DNA of 64,000 nt from Thermococcus paralvinellae (lineage in GTDB: Archaea > Methanobacteriota_B > Thermococci > Thermococcales > Thermococcaceae): contig NZ_CP006965.1 of the NCBI RefSeq assembly GCF_000517445.1, forward strand, positions 62,001 through 126,000, written 5' to 3'. A program made the translations under genes and the position numbers. Position 1 is the stretch's first letter, and every line of letters starts with the position of its first letter. The notes under the pieces are model-generated. The model was given only the letters and a program-made list of their open reading frames with translations, searched no databases and had not been told where the DNA came from. This document shows positions 35,656 to 43,393 of this stretch, piece by piece.

Positions 35656-35710
35656 CCTTTTACATCAAAATTATTAAATTCCCATGTGATCTTAAGCTGG
35701 AGGTACAGTG

Positions 35711-36838
35711 ATGAAAGTTGGCTTAATAATAAATCCAATAGCTGGAATGGGAGGCAAAGTTGCCTTAAAAGGTACAGATGGAGTTGTTGAAGAAGCTATA
35801 AGAAGAGGAGCTAAGCCAATAGCATTAGATTTAGCTAAGCTCTTTTTAAGTGAGCTTTCCCAGTATGAGGAATCTAAGGGTATAAAATTTTTGACAGGTC
35901 CTAAAGAGCTCGGTGAATATGCTCTTAAGGATTTCAATTTTTCATATCAGATTATCAGGCACAGGGAAATTGGCTATAGAAATGTCCTTGGAGTTAGGAT
36001 TCCTGATACCACAAGTGAAGACACAAAAACTTTAGCAAAGCTGATGGCAGATAAAGTCGATATTTTGATTTTTGCTGGAGGAGATGGAACTGCAAGGGAC
36101 ATATATTCTGTTGTAGATAAAAAAGTTCCAATCCTTGGAATCCCAACGGGAGTAAAAATGTTCTCTGGAGTTTTTGCTTCCTCCCCAGAAGATGCAGCCA
36201 AGCTTTTGATTGAATTCCTTAGGGGAGATGCGAAGATAGTGGAGCGCGAAATTTTAGATTTGGATGAAAATGCATACAGACATGATGAGGTAAAAGCCAA
36301 GCTTTATGGTATAGCATTAACTCCCTATCTTGAAATCTTAGTTCAAGGCTCCAAAGAGCCAACAAAAGTTGATGAAAGTGAAGAGCTTGAAGCTTTAGCT
36401 GAAGCGATCGTTGAAGAGCTGGAAGATGGAATTTACTTTTTAGGAGCAGGCTCGACAGTGAAGAGGATTAAAGATAAACTTGGGATTAATGGAACCCTTT
36501 TAGGGGTTGATATTGTTGAAATTAAAGACAGGAAAGCGAAGCTTTTAATTAAAGATGCTCAAGAAAAAGATCTCTTGAAGTTTATTGACAAAAATCCTAA
36601 AATAATTGTTACTGTTATTGGGGGTGTTAATTTTCTTTTTGGGAGAGGCAATCAGCAGTTTTCTGCAGAAGTCCTTAGATATATTCCAAAGGAAAACATC
36701 ATTGTTGTTGCAGCTCCATCAAAAGTTGAAAAGCCAATAAGGGTGTATACAGGTGACAGGGAAGTTGATAAAAAGCTTCAAGGATATATAAGAGTTCGCA
36801 TCGGCGCTTGGAGAGAAAGGATGGTTAAGGTAATTTGA
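35711..36838 (+). CDS. ATP-NAD kinase-like protein (AcoX-related)
   Basis: 375 aa. MKVGLIINPIAGMGGKVALKG and FAGGDGTARDI are the nucleotide and GGDG motifs of the NAD kinase/diacylglycerol kinase superfamily. The C-terminal half matches the AcoX-like extension found in archaeal members; these are not the canonical NadK. The ATG at 35711 follows GGAGGTACA; GTG 35708 is adjacent in frame. Substrate is not known. Confidence 0.85.
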   Translation: MKVGLIINPIAGMGGKVALKGTDGVVEEAIRRGAKPIALDLAKLFLSELSQYEESKGIKFLTGPKELGEYALKDFNFSYQIIRHREIGYRNVLGVRIPDTTSEDTKTLAKLMADKVDILIFAGGDGTARDIYSVVDKKVPILGIPTGVKMFSGVFASSPEDAAKLLIEFLRGDAKIVEREILDLDENAYRHDEVKAKLYGIALTPYLEILVQGSKEPTKVDESEELEALAEAIVEELEDGIYFLGAGSTVKRIKDKLGINGTLLGVDIVEIKDRKAKLLIKDAQEKDLLKFIDKNPKIIVTVIGGVNFLFGRGNQQFSAEVLRYIPKENIIVVAAPSKVEKPIRVYTGDREVDKKLQGYIRVRIGAWRERMVKVI

Positions 36839-36875
36839 ACTTTCACAGTGCAAAAGTTAAAAATAAAAGTAACAG

Positions 36876-37988
36876 CTAGAATAGAGCACCATATTTGTAG
36901 AAAATGTGACATGTTCCTTCATATGAAACCATGCATGGTCCAACTGGATTTCTTGGGGTGCATGTCTTTCCAAAGTGGGGACACTGTGGTGGTAACGCTA
37001 ATCCACGGAGTATTGCACCGCAGAGGCAGCCTTTTTCCAAGTCAGGGAGTTTTGGGACTTCAACGTCATAATAAGTCCTTATCTCCAAGTCTTTGTACTC
37101 TTCTCTAAGCTCAAGTCCGCTCTTTGGGATTATCCCCAAGGCTCTCCATTTTGCATCAACAACTTCAAAGAACTTGTTTATCAGCTTTTGGGCTTCAACA
37201 TTTCCTTCATATTTTACAACCCTCGTATATTCGTTCTCTATTTTTACTTCTCCTTTTCTTATCATTCTCAGGAGTATTAGAATTCCCATCAACACATCGA
37301 CAGGTTCAAAGCCAGCAATGACCTGAGGGATTCCATATTCTGTTGTGATGTACTCCCAGCCTCTAACTCCTATTATCGTGGAAACATGACCTGGGTCAAT
37401 TAGTCCATCAAAGGCTGTGCCCTGCTTAACTAGTGCCTCAACGGCTGGGGGCGTTAAGCGGTGAACAGAATAAATTTTGAAGTTCTCAAGTTTTTCCTCA
37501 ACAACTGCGTTGAGCATTCCAGCTGCTGGAGCTGTTGTGGTCTCGAAGCCGGGAGAGAAATGAACAACCATCCTGTCTGGATTGTTTTTGGAAATTTTAT
37601 ATGCGTCATAAATTGAGTAGACTACTCTAATGTCGTATCCTTCACTTTTCAAGTCGGAAAAACTCCCTCTTGGTGTAGGAATCTTGTACATATCGCCAAA
37701 TGTTGTTAGAATAATTTTTTCTCCTTCTTCATAGGCTTTCCTCATTATTTCTTGCATCTTCACGATGTCCTCAACAGGGGTTATACAGACAGGACACCCA
37801 GGCCCACTGACGATTTTAACGTTTTCTGGCAAGAGCGAGCGGATTCCGCTCCTTGTTACTGTATCCTCATGAGTTCCACAGACGTGCATGATTTTAACTA
37901 TCCTTCCTATTTTTTCAGCTTCCTTGTGAATGAGCCTTGTTATCTTTTGAGCGAGTTCTTTGTCTCTAAAAACACTAAGGGCTTCCAT
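36876..37988 (-). CDS. hypD: [NiFe] hydrogenase maturation protein HypD
   Basis: 370 aa. The family cysteines are present: CGTHEDT, GPGCPVC, CLCGAILRG and the C-terminal cluster in the PHFGKTC to EGTCHIF region, which includes a 4Fe-4S site. HypD, with HypC, assembles the Fe(CN)2CO moiety of the hydrogenase active site. ATG 37988 follows GGGAGGAGTG; an in-frame ATG upstream (38024) lies inside hypC. The gene starts two bases after the hypC stop, giving a hypCD operon divergent from tetR and 1.4 kb upstream of the hydrogenase operon. Confidence 0.95.
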   Translation of the reverse strand: MEALSVFRDKELAQKITRLIHKEAEKIGRIVKIMHVCGTHEDTVTRSGIRSLLPENVKIVSGPGCPVCITPVEDIVKMQEIMRKAYEEGEKIILTTFGDMYKIPTPRGSFSDLKSEGYDIRVVYSIYDAYKISKNNPDRMVVHFSPGFETTTAPAAGMLNAVVEEKLENFKIYSVHRLTPPAVEALVKQGTAFDGLIDPGHVSTIIGVRGWEYITTEYGIPQVIAGFEPVDVLMGILILLRMIRKGEVKIENEYTRVVKYEGNVEAQKLINKFFEVVDAKWRALGIIPKSGLELREEYKDLEIRTYYDVEVPKLPDLEKGCLCGAILRGLALPPQCPHFGKTCTPRNPVGPCMVSYEGTCHIFYKYGALF

Positions 37989-37990
37989 GC

Positions 37991-38215
37991 TCACTCCTCC
38001 CATGCTTTTAGGACTTCTTCCCATGCTTGTAGAATCTCTTTTGCAGTTCTCTCATCTAACTTTTCTATTGCAAAGCCCGTGTGCACAATCACATAATCGC
38101 CAACTTTAACGTCTGGGAGCAAATCTAAACGAGCCTCTCTCTTTACTCCTCCAAAATCAACAATCGCAACGTTTCCGTTGATTTCAAGAACTTTAGCTGG
38201 AACAGCCAGACACAT
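37991..38215 (-). CDS. hypC: [NiFe] hydrogenase maturation chaperone HypC
   Basis: 74 aa. Begins MCLAVPAKV: Cys2, exposed after Met removal, binds the iron precursor and the hydrogenase large subunit. The OB-fold body (VAIVDFGGVKREARL, VKVGDYVIVHTGFAIEKLD) is typical. ATG 38215 follows AGGTGAG. Promoter: minus-strand TATA-like CATTTAAAAACC around 38247-38258. Confidence 0.96.
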   Translation of the reverse strand: MCLAVPAKVLEINGNVAIVDFGGVKREARLDLLPDVKVGDYVIVHTGFAIEKLDERTAKEILQAWEEVLKAWEE

Positions 38216-38383
38216 ATTTCTCACCTGTTCTTAAGTTTGATTGGGGGTTTTTAAATGTTGCATAAAGGGATATTTTTGTACCCTTTCCTAAGGCTTCTCA
38301 TGGAATTACAAGTCTAAAATCCCAAACAAAAACATTTATAATATAATGACTTTGTTCTTTGGATCCATTTTGACTGCCGTAAC

Positions 38384-38430
38384 TTTTTTATATCACGCTG
38401 ATGACTAAGCAGTCAGTATAAATTGGGGAG
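38384..38430 (+). promoter_or_regulatory. tetR promoter with operator copy 1 (TGACT-N4-AGTCA)
   Basis: TATA box TTTTTTATATC (38384-38394), then the 14-base inverted repeat TGACTAAGCAGTCA at 38402-38415 over the expected start site, then GGGGAG (38425-38430) before ATG 38439. The same repeat geometry recurs upstream of the hydrogenase operon, pointing to autoregulation. Confidence 0.7.
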
Positions 38431-38438
38431 TGCCGGGC

Positions 38439-38990
38439 ATGGATACCAGAGAAAGAATTTTAAAAGCTGCAAGAGAGCTCTTTGCTGAAAAAGGCTACGA
38501 TAAAACTACTGTCGATGAAATCGTTGAGCGAGCAGGAGTTGCTAAAGGTACTTTTTACAACTACTTCAGGAGCAAAGAGGAGCTTATAAAAATTGTTGCT
38601 CTTCAGTCTTTACCTTATTCTGCAATAAGAGAAGAGCTTGAGAAGGAACACGAGAGCTTTACAGAATTTCTATACAGTATTGCAAATGCATATATTGTAT
38701 ATTACCGTGATCCAGTCTTACGCTCCCTGTTCTTCTACACATTAGCCGTGAAGAACAAGATAAAGGAAGTTGAGGAAATTCATAGGACATTCTGTACGGA
38801 GGCTATTTCCAAGGGTGCTAAAAAGATCTCACAACTTGCAAATGTAGATGAAAAAACCGCTATGGTTGTTTTTAAGGCGTTCTATGGTGCTCTACTTTCA
38901 AGATTGATCTTTGTAGAGTATTTGTGTATTCCAGATGTTGATTATGTATCGGAAATTATTAGATTGATAGAGAGAAGTTTGAAAAACTAA
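38439..38990 (+). CDS. TetR-family transcriptional regulator
   Basis: 183 aa. The N-terminal helix-turn-helix is clear (ARELFAEKGYDKTTVDEIV, then GVAKGTFYNYFRSKEEL). The C-terminal domain is all-helical and will hold the ligand pocket; it carries cysteines in TFCTEA and YLCIPD that might sense redox or metals. ATG 38439 is preferred over GTG 38430 because the ribosome site GGGGAG overlaps the latter. It lies between hypCD and the hydrogenase operon, and shared operators suggest that it represses both itself and the operon until an inducer appears. Confidence 0.93.
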   Translation: MDTRERILKAARELFAEKGYDKTTVDEIVERAGVAKGTFYNYFRSKEELIKIVALQSLPYSAIREELEKEHESFTEFLYSIANAYIVYYRDPVLRSLFFYTLAVKNKIKEVEEIHRTFCTEAISKGAKKISQLANVDEKTAMVVFKAFYGALLSRLIFVEYLCIPDVDYVSEIIRLIERSLKN

Positions 38991-39261
38991 CAACATTAAT
39001 TTTGCATAATCTCATTTTTTCTGAGCATATTCGTACATTTGAACATGGTTGCTAAAAGCTAGTAAACAGAATTACTAATAGATTTTTATAATGTTAATCA
39101 GTTTGTTTTAAGCAAACAATGCTCTTTTTTATACATCCCAATGTTGTGCTCCAAAGTGCAACTTCATGTACACGGAATGTTACTCATTTTAGCATTTTTA
39201 TATTAGTTTGAATAGTATAATTTAAATTAAATTGCAAAATTTATAACTTATTGTCAGTAAT

Positions 39262-39275
39262 TGACCATATGGTCA
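39262..39275. promoter_or_regulatory. Operator copy 3, perfect palindrome TGACC-ATAT-GGTCA
   Basis: A perfect 14-base palindrome about 40 bases upstream of the operon TATA box. Its spacing (TGACY-N4-RGTCA) equals that of the other two copies, so it may be an upstream or cooperative TetR site. Confidence 0.5.
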
Positions 39276-39312
39276 TAAATTTACATCAAAAAATCAATTA
39301 TGTGTATAACAC

Positions 39313-39352
39313 AATATAAACTGACTAGTCAGTCACAGCTAGTTGGGTGGTG
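39313..39352 (+). promoter_or_regulatory. Hydrogenase operon promoter with operator copy 2
   Basis: TATA box AATATAAA (39313-39320), directly followed by TGACT-AGTC-AGTCA (39322-39335), then GGTGGTG before ATG 39356. Repressor binding here would block RNA polymerase entry between TATA box and start site. Confidence 0.72.
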
Positions 39353-39355
39353 GGT

Positions 39356-41419
39356 ATGGCAGAGAAGCTTGTGCCAGTAGTATGTCCATGGTGTTCTGTT
39401 GGTTGTAGGTTCTATATAGTAAGCGTCAATGGGTATCCTAAGAAAATTGAGTTCGACTACGAGCACGACACTAGGAACCACGGGAAGCTCTGTCCTAAAG
39501 GTGTTTCCTCATTCCAGTACCTCAGACATCCAGACAGGCTTAAGAAGCCCCTCAAGAGGGTTGGCGAAAGAGGTGAAGGCAAGTTCGTAGAGATAAGCTG
39601 GGAAGAGGCAATTAGGGAAATTGCGGAGAAGCTTAAAGAAATAAGGGAGAAATACGGTCCTGAGGCTCTTGCTTTTCTTGGAAGTGAGAGGTGCTCCATA
39701 GAGGAGAACTATGTTCTCCAGAAGCTGGCTAGAGCTTTAGGCACCAACAACCTTGACTACGTTTGTAGAATGTGTCAGTCAACGGCCGTTGCTGGCAAGG
39801 GAATGCTTCTTGGGCATCCTGGTCTTACGAATCCATTCGAGGACATCCTTAAAGCCAAGGTTATCGTTCTCTGGGGATATAATCCAGCCGCAACTAATCC
39901 AGTCTTCTTTGGCCAATACATTGAGAAGGCAATTCTCGACAACAATGCCACTCTCATTGTCGTTGACCCAAGGAAAACGAAGACCGCCAAGTACGCGGAT
40001 ATACACCTGCAGCCATATCCTGGAACCGACCTTGCCATTGCCTTGGCTATGCTCAATGTCATAATCACTGAGGAGCTTTATGACAAGGACTTCGTGGCGG
40101 AGCGCGTAGAAGGCCTTGAGGAGCTTGCCAAGACCGTTGAGAAATACACTCCAGAATGGGCCGAGAAAGTCAGCGGTGTTCCGGCTGAACTCATAAGGAA
40201 GGCCGCAATCATCTTTGCAACGGCTGGAACTGCCGCCTTGCTGACGAACGAGGGTGTTAACCAGCACGCCAACGGAACAAGAACAGTTATGGCCCTCACC
40301 GAGATGATGGTTCTCTGTGGCTACTTCGGAAAGGAGGGAGTTATGTCTGGAGCCATACCAGGTGCCCACAACGGTATGGGCGCTGGACTCATGGGTGTAG
40401 AACCAGATGCACTGCCAGGAAAGTTCCCACTTCACGCTGAAGAGCACAGGAGGAGAATTGAGGAAGTGTGGGGCTTCAAGATTCCGGAGAAGCCTGGAAT
40501 AACTTACGTCGAGATGATTGACGCAATCCTTGAGGGTAAGCTCAAGGCTCTCTACGTTATGGGAACTAACCCAGCAAAGTCCCTCCCGAACCTAAAGAAG
40601 GTTGAAGAAGCGTTTAAGAATATCGAGTTCCTCGTTGTCCAGGACATCTTCCTCACTGAAACCGCGAGATACGCTGACATAGTCCTCCCAGCGGCTGCAT
40701 GGTTTGAGAAAGATGGAACTGCTGTAAGCTTCGAGAGGAGGGTTCAGAGGAGCTTTAAGGCTGCTGATGCGCCAGGAGATGCTAAGCCAGATTGGGAGAT
40801 TATCGTAATGCTCGCGAAGGAGCTTGGACTTGGGGAGTACTTCAACTACTCCGATGTGGACGATATACTGAGGGAGATAAACAGAACTATTCCATTCCTC
40901 ACTGGTGCCACACCAGAGAGACTCAAAAAGAACCTTAAAGGCTGTATGACACCGTGTCCAGACGAGAGCACCGAAACACCGAGACTCTTTGTCCAAGGCT
41001 TCCTGACACCAAACGGAAAGGCCCAGCTCATTCCTGTGGAGTATAAAGAGCCTGGTGAAGTTCCCGATGAGGACTACCCATTCTGGCTCACCAACTACAG
41101 GTTTGTTGGTCAGTTCCACACTGGAACCATGAGCCACAGGAGCAAGAGCCTGAGCAAGAGATGGCCGGAGGAGTACATTGAGATCAACGAGAACGACGCG
41201 AAGAGGCTTGGCATAAAGGACGGCGACCTCGTGAAGGTCGAGACCAGAAGAGCAGCACTGGTTCTCAAGGCTAAGGTCACGCCGCACATTAGGGAGGGTG
41301 TCGTCGCTGTTCCATGGCACTGGAACTTCAACTACCTGACCACGGATGTCCTCGACGAATACGCCAAGATGCCCGAGCTGAAGACAGCTGCTTGTAGAAT
41401 TTCTAAGGTTGAGGGGTGA
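39356..41419 (+). CDS. Formate-dehydrogenase-like Mo/W-bis-pterin oxidoreductase, catalytic subunit
   Basis: 687 aa, FdhF-like length. Cys10, 13, 17 and 46 bind a 4Fe-4S cluster; Lys48 follows, as in FdhF. Cys140 is the metal ligand (selenocysteine 140 in E. coli FdhF). The next residue, the catalytic His141 of FdhF, is Gln here, and the gapless alignment of the AIPGAHNGMGAG loop puts Pro where FdhF has Arg333. Both are needed for formate chemistry, so formate as substrate is in doubt. The first gene of the hydrogenase-antiporter operon, start supported by GGTGGTG. It should feed electrons through the next ferredoxin-like protein to the membrane hydrogenase. Confidence 0.88.
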   Translation: MAEKLVPVVCPWCSVGCRFYIVSVNGYPKKIEFDYEHDTRNHGKLCPKGVSSFQYLRHPDRLKKPLKRVGERGEGKFVEISWEEAIREIAEKLKEIREKYGPEALAFLGSERCSIEENYVLQKLARALGTNNLDYVCRMCQSTAVAGKGMLLGHPGLTNPFEDILKAKVIVLWGYNPAATNPVFFGQYIEKAILDNNATLIVVDPRKTKTAKYADIHLQPYPGTDLAIALAMLNVIITEELYDKDFVAERVEGLEELAKTVEKYTPEWAEKVSGVPAELIRKAAIIFATAGTAALLTNEGVNQHANGTRTVMALTEMMVLCGYFGKEGVMSGAIPGAHNGMGAGLMGVEPDALPGKFPLHAEEHRRRIEEVWGFKIPEKPGITYVEMIDAILEGKLKALYVMGTNPAKSLPNLKKVEEAFKNIEFLVVQDIFLTETARYADIVLPAAAWFEKDGTAVSFERRVQRSFKAADAPGDAKPDWEIIVMLAKELGLGEYFNYSDVDDILREINRTIPFLTGATPERLKKNLKGCMTPCPDESTETPRLFVQGFLTPNGKAQLIPVEYKEPGEVPDEDYPFWLTNYRFVGQFHTGTMSHRSKSLSKRWPEEYIEINENDAKRLGIKDGDLVKVETRRAALVLKAKVTPHIREGVVAVPWHWNFNYLTTDVLDEYAKMPELKTAACRISKVEG

Positions 41420-41424
41420 TTTAA

Positions 41425-41922
41425 ATGAGCAAGAAGATATTTATCGATTTTAAGCGCTGTATCGCCTGTAAGGCCTGTGAAGTTGCCTGTGAAATGGAGC
41501 ATGGAGAAGCTAGGATTAGAGTTTTTGAGTTTCCCGACTTGACCAGTGTCGCCTTCAACTGTCGCCACTGTGAAAAAGCCCCGTGTATGGAAGTCTGTCC
41601 TGTCAACGCGCTCTCCAAGGACGAAGATGGTGCAGTTATTCTCGATCCTCTCAAGTGTATCGGCTGTCTCATGTGCGGTCTGGCCTGTCCATTCGGCATT
41701 CCAAAGATAGACGAGTACAACAAGATAATGGATAAGTGCGACCTCTGTGCCCACAGGAGAGCGGAAGGCAAGCTTCCTGCCTGTGTCTCAGCGTGTCCAA
41801 CTGAGGCCCTCAAGTACGGCGACATAAACGACGTTCTCTGGGCTAGAGAAGAAAGAATAGTAGCCGAGCTTAAGGATATCGGCGACAGAACTAATGTCCT
41901 TGAAGCGTACATCATCAGGTGA
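41425..41922 (+). CDS. Polyferredoxin-type electron-transfer subunit (HycB/FdhB-like)
   Basis: 165 aa with four 4Fe-4S motifs: CIACKACEVAC, CRHCEKAPCMEVCP, CIGCLMCGLACP, and CDLCAHRRAEGKLPACVSACP. Such HycB-like proteins carry electrons from the molybdo-enzyme to the hydrogenase. ATG follows GGGGTGAT, five bases after the catalytic subunit stop. Confidence 0.93.
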   Translation: MSKKIFIDFKRCIACKACEVACEMEHGEARIRVFEFPDLTSVAFNCRHCEKAPCMEVCPVNALSKDEDGAVILDPLKCIGCLMCGLACPFGIPKIDEYNKIMDKCDLCAHRRAEGKLPACVSACPTEALKYGDINDVLWAREERIVAELKDIGDRTNVLEAYIIR

Positions 41923-41935
41923 TGGGGGTGCAGAG

Positions 41936-43387
41936 ATGGACGCTTTTCCCTTCCTCGTATCTTTTTTAATTCCTCTGCTCTTTGGTCCCATCCTGTTTAA
42001 ATTAGACGGTAGAAAAGCTGATGTGTTCATGCTCATCGCTGTTGTGTCTTCCTTCCTGGCTAATCTGATTGGAGTCCTTGAATACCTAAAGGTCGGTGGC
42101 GCTCATCACATCGTTTACCTCGAAACTTCTTCCCTCGGTGAGGTCTACGGCGTTATAATCGACCCGATGAGCGTTTTGGTCGGTTTTGTCGTGAGCTTGG
42201 CTGGCGTGCTGTTCCTTCTCTATGCGGTGGACTACATGAGCGAGAGGAACAAGCAGCACCCTGTCTACTCTGATAAGGGAAGGTTCTACGCCTGGATGGT
42301 TATCTTCGTTGGAGCAACGCTGGCATTCATATACTCCTCAACGATGCTTCAGTTGCTCATATTCTTCGAGATAATGGGGCTTGCGTGTTGGGGTGTTGTT
42401 GGTTATTATAAGAGTTCAAAGGCTGAGAGAGCTGCATACAAGGCTCTTCTCGTGCCGAATTTCGGTGCGATGGTTGGTCTCTATACTGCTGTTGGTATTG
42501 GTATCCTCAAACTCCATGATCTTAGTCTTTATGCTCTTCAGAACCTGAGCGACGACCTTAAGCTTCTGGTCTTCTTGGGCATAATGGTTGCTGCTTTCAC
42601 CAAGAGTGCCCAGTTCCCACTCTATTCATGGCTTCCAGACGCGATGGCAGCGCCGACACCGGCAAGCGCCTTCCTTCATGGAGCAGCAATGGTTGAGATG
42701 GGAGTTTACCTGCTCGCTAGGGTTACCCAGTTCATGCAACCGATTCCGGAGACAGCTTTCTACGTTATGCTCGTCTTCGTGTCGCTAACTTTACTCATAA
42801 CAATTCTCTACTACCCGCTCCAGAAAGACGCCAAGAGACTCCTTGCTTACTCCACCATAGCAGAGGCAGGGGTAATGTACGTCGGCGTGCTCTATGCCGT
42901 GCTCGGCTCGGCTTACGGCCTCCAGGCGGCCATGTTCCAGCTGGCCAACCACGCTTTCGTCAAGGGTCTTGCCTTCCTCACCGCAGGAACCTTCAGTTAC
43001 GCTTTTGGAACGCTCGACATGGAGAAGATTAAGGGCCTCGGAAAGCTCGTTCCGGTCGTTGGTGCAAGCTGGTTCTTAGCCCTTCTCGGCCTGGCTGGAG
43101 TTCCTCCGCTCGGCCTGTTCTTCAGCAAGGCGTATCTCTTCATGAACGCGTCTTCAATAACTAGCTGGGTTGGGTGGATTCCGCTCTTCCTAGTGTTGGC
43201 CGATGCCACGGTTTTCCTTGCGGTATCTCTCGGATGGATTAAGAGGATGGTATTCAGCGAGCCCCTCCAGGAGAGTGCAGAAGTTTCCCCGCTGATGCGC
43301 TTTGTCCTCGTAGTCCTAATAGTCCTGTCCATCGTTGCGCCGTTCCTAAGCGTGAAACTCGTGACTCAGATAGGGTTCATGGGGTGA
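41936..43387 (+). CDS. Membrane hydrogenase proton/ion-channel subunit (NuoN/MrpD-like)
   Basis: 483 aa, about 14 membrane helices. The antiporter-like core carries the conserved elements: Glu in LLIFFEIMGLACWG, the Lys of FTKSAQFPLYSWLPDAM, and the discontinuous helix with SAFLHGAAMVEMG. It is likely to translocate H+ or Na+ when the hydrogenase turns over. ATG 41936 follows GGGGGTG; an in-frame ATG at 41894 would overlap the ferredoxin gene and add a non-hydrophobic leader. Confidence 0.88.
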   Translation: MDAFPFLVSFLIPLLFGPILFKLDGRKADVFMLIAVVSSFLANLIGVLEYLKVGGAHHIVYLETSSLGEVYGVIIDPMSVLVGFVVSLAGVLFLLYAVDYMSERNKQHPVYSDKGRFYAWMVIFVGATLAFIYSSTMLQLLIFFEIMGLACWGVVGYYKSSKAERAAYKALLVPNFGAMVGLYTAVGIGILKLHDLSLYALQNLSDDLKLLVFLGIMVAAFTKSAQFPLYSWLPDAMAAPTPASAFLHGAAMVEMGVYLLARVTQFMQPIPETAFYVMLVFVSLTLLITILYYPLQKDAKRLLAYSTIAEAGVMYVGVLYAVLGSAYGLQAAMFQLANHAFVKGLAFLTAGTFSYAFGTLDMEKIKGLGKLVPVVGASWFLALLGLAGVPPLGLFFSKAYLFMNASSITSWVGWIPLFLVLADATVFLAVSLGWIKRMVFSEPLQESAEVSPLMRFVLVVLIVLSIVAPFLSVKLVTQIGFMG

Positions 43388-43393
43388 TGCGGG

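Larger units (their letters stand above)
38991..39355 (+). promoter_or_regulatory. Long AT-rich leader of the hydrogenase operon
   Basis: 365 bases without a gene, strikingly AT-rich against the GC-rich operon that follows. It contains the operon promoter and two palindromes (listed separately). Half-sites such as TGTCAGTAATTGACC (39252-39266) sit nearby. No small RNA or reading frame is convincing. Confidence 0.6.

Noticed and set aside
38330-38350. Second tetR promoter (AACATTTATAATATAATGAC)
   Set aside because: TATA-like, but about 90 bases further from the start and followed by no ribosome site; the TATA at 38384 fits the operator and leader better.
39770-39778. Selenocysteine at the Fdh-like active site
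   Set aside because: The codon is TGT (Cys140), not TGA, and no SECIS-like structure is needed.
39779-40447. Long minus-strand open frame (222 codons) opposite the Fdh-like gene
   Set aside because: Shadow of a strongly biased, GC-rich coding sequence; no promoter or ribosome site, and the sense gene is unambiguous.
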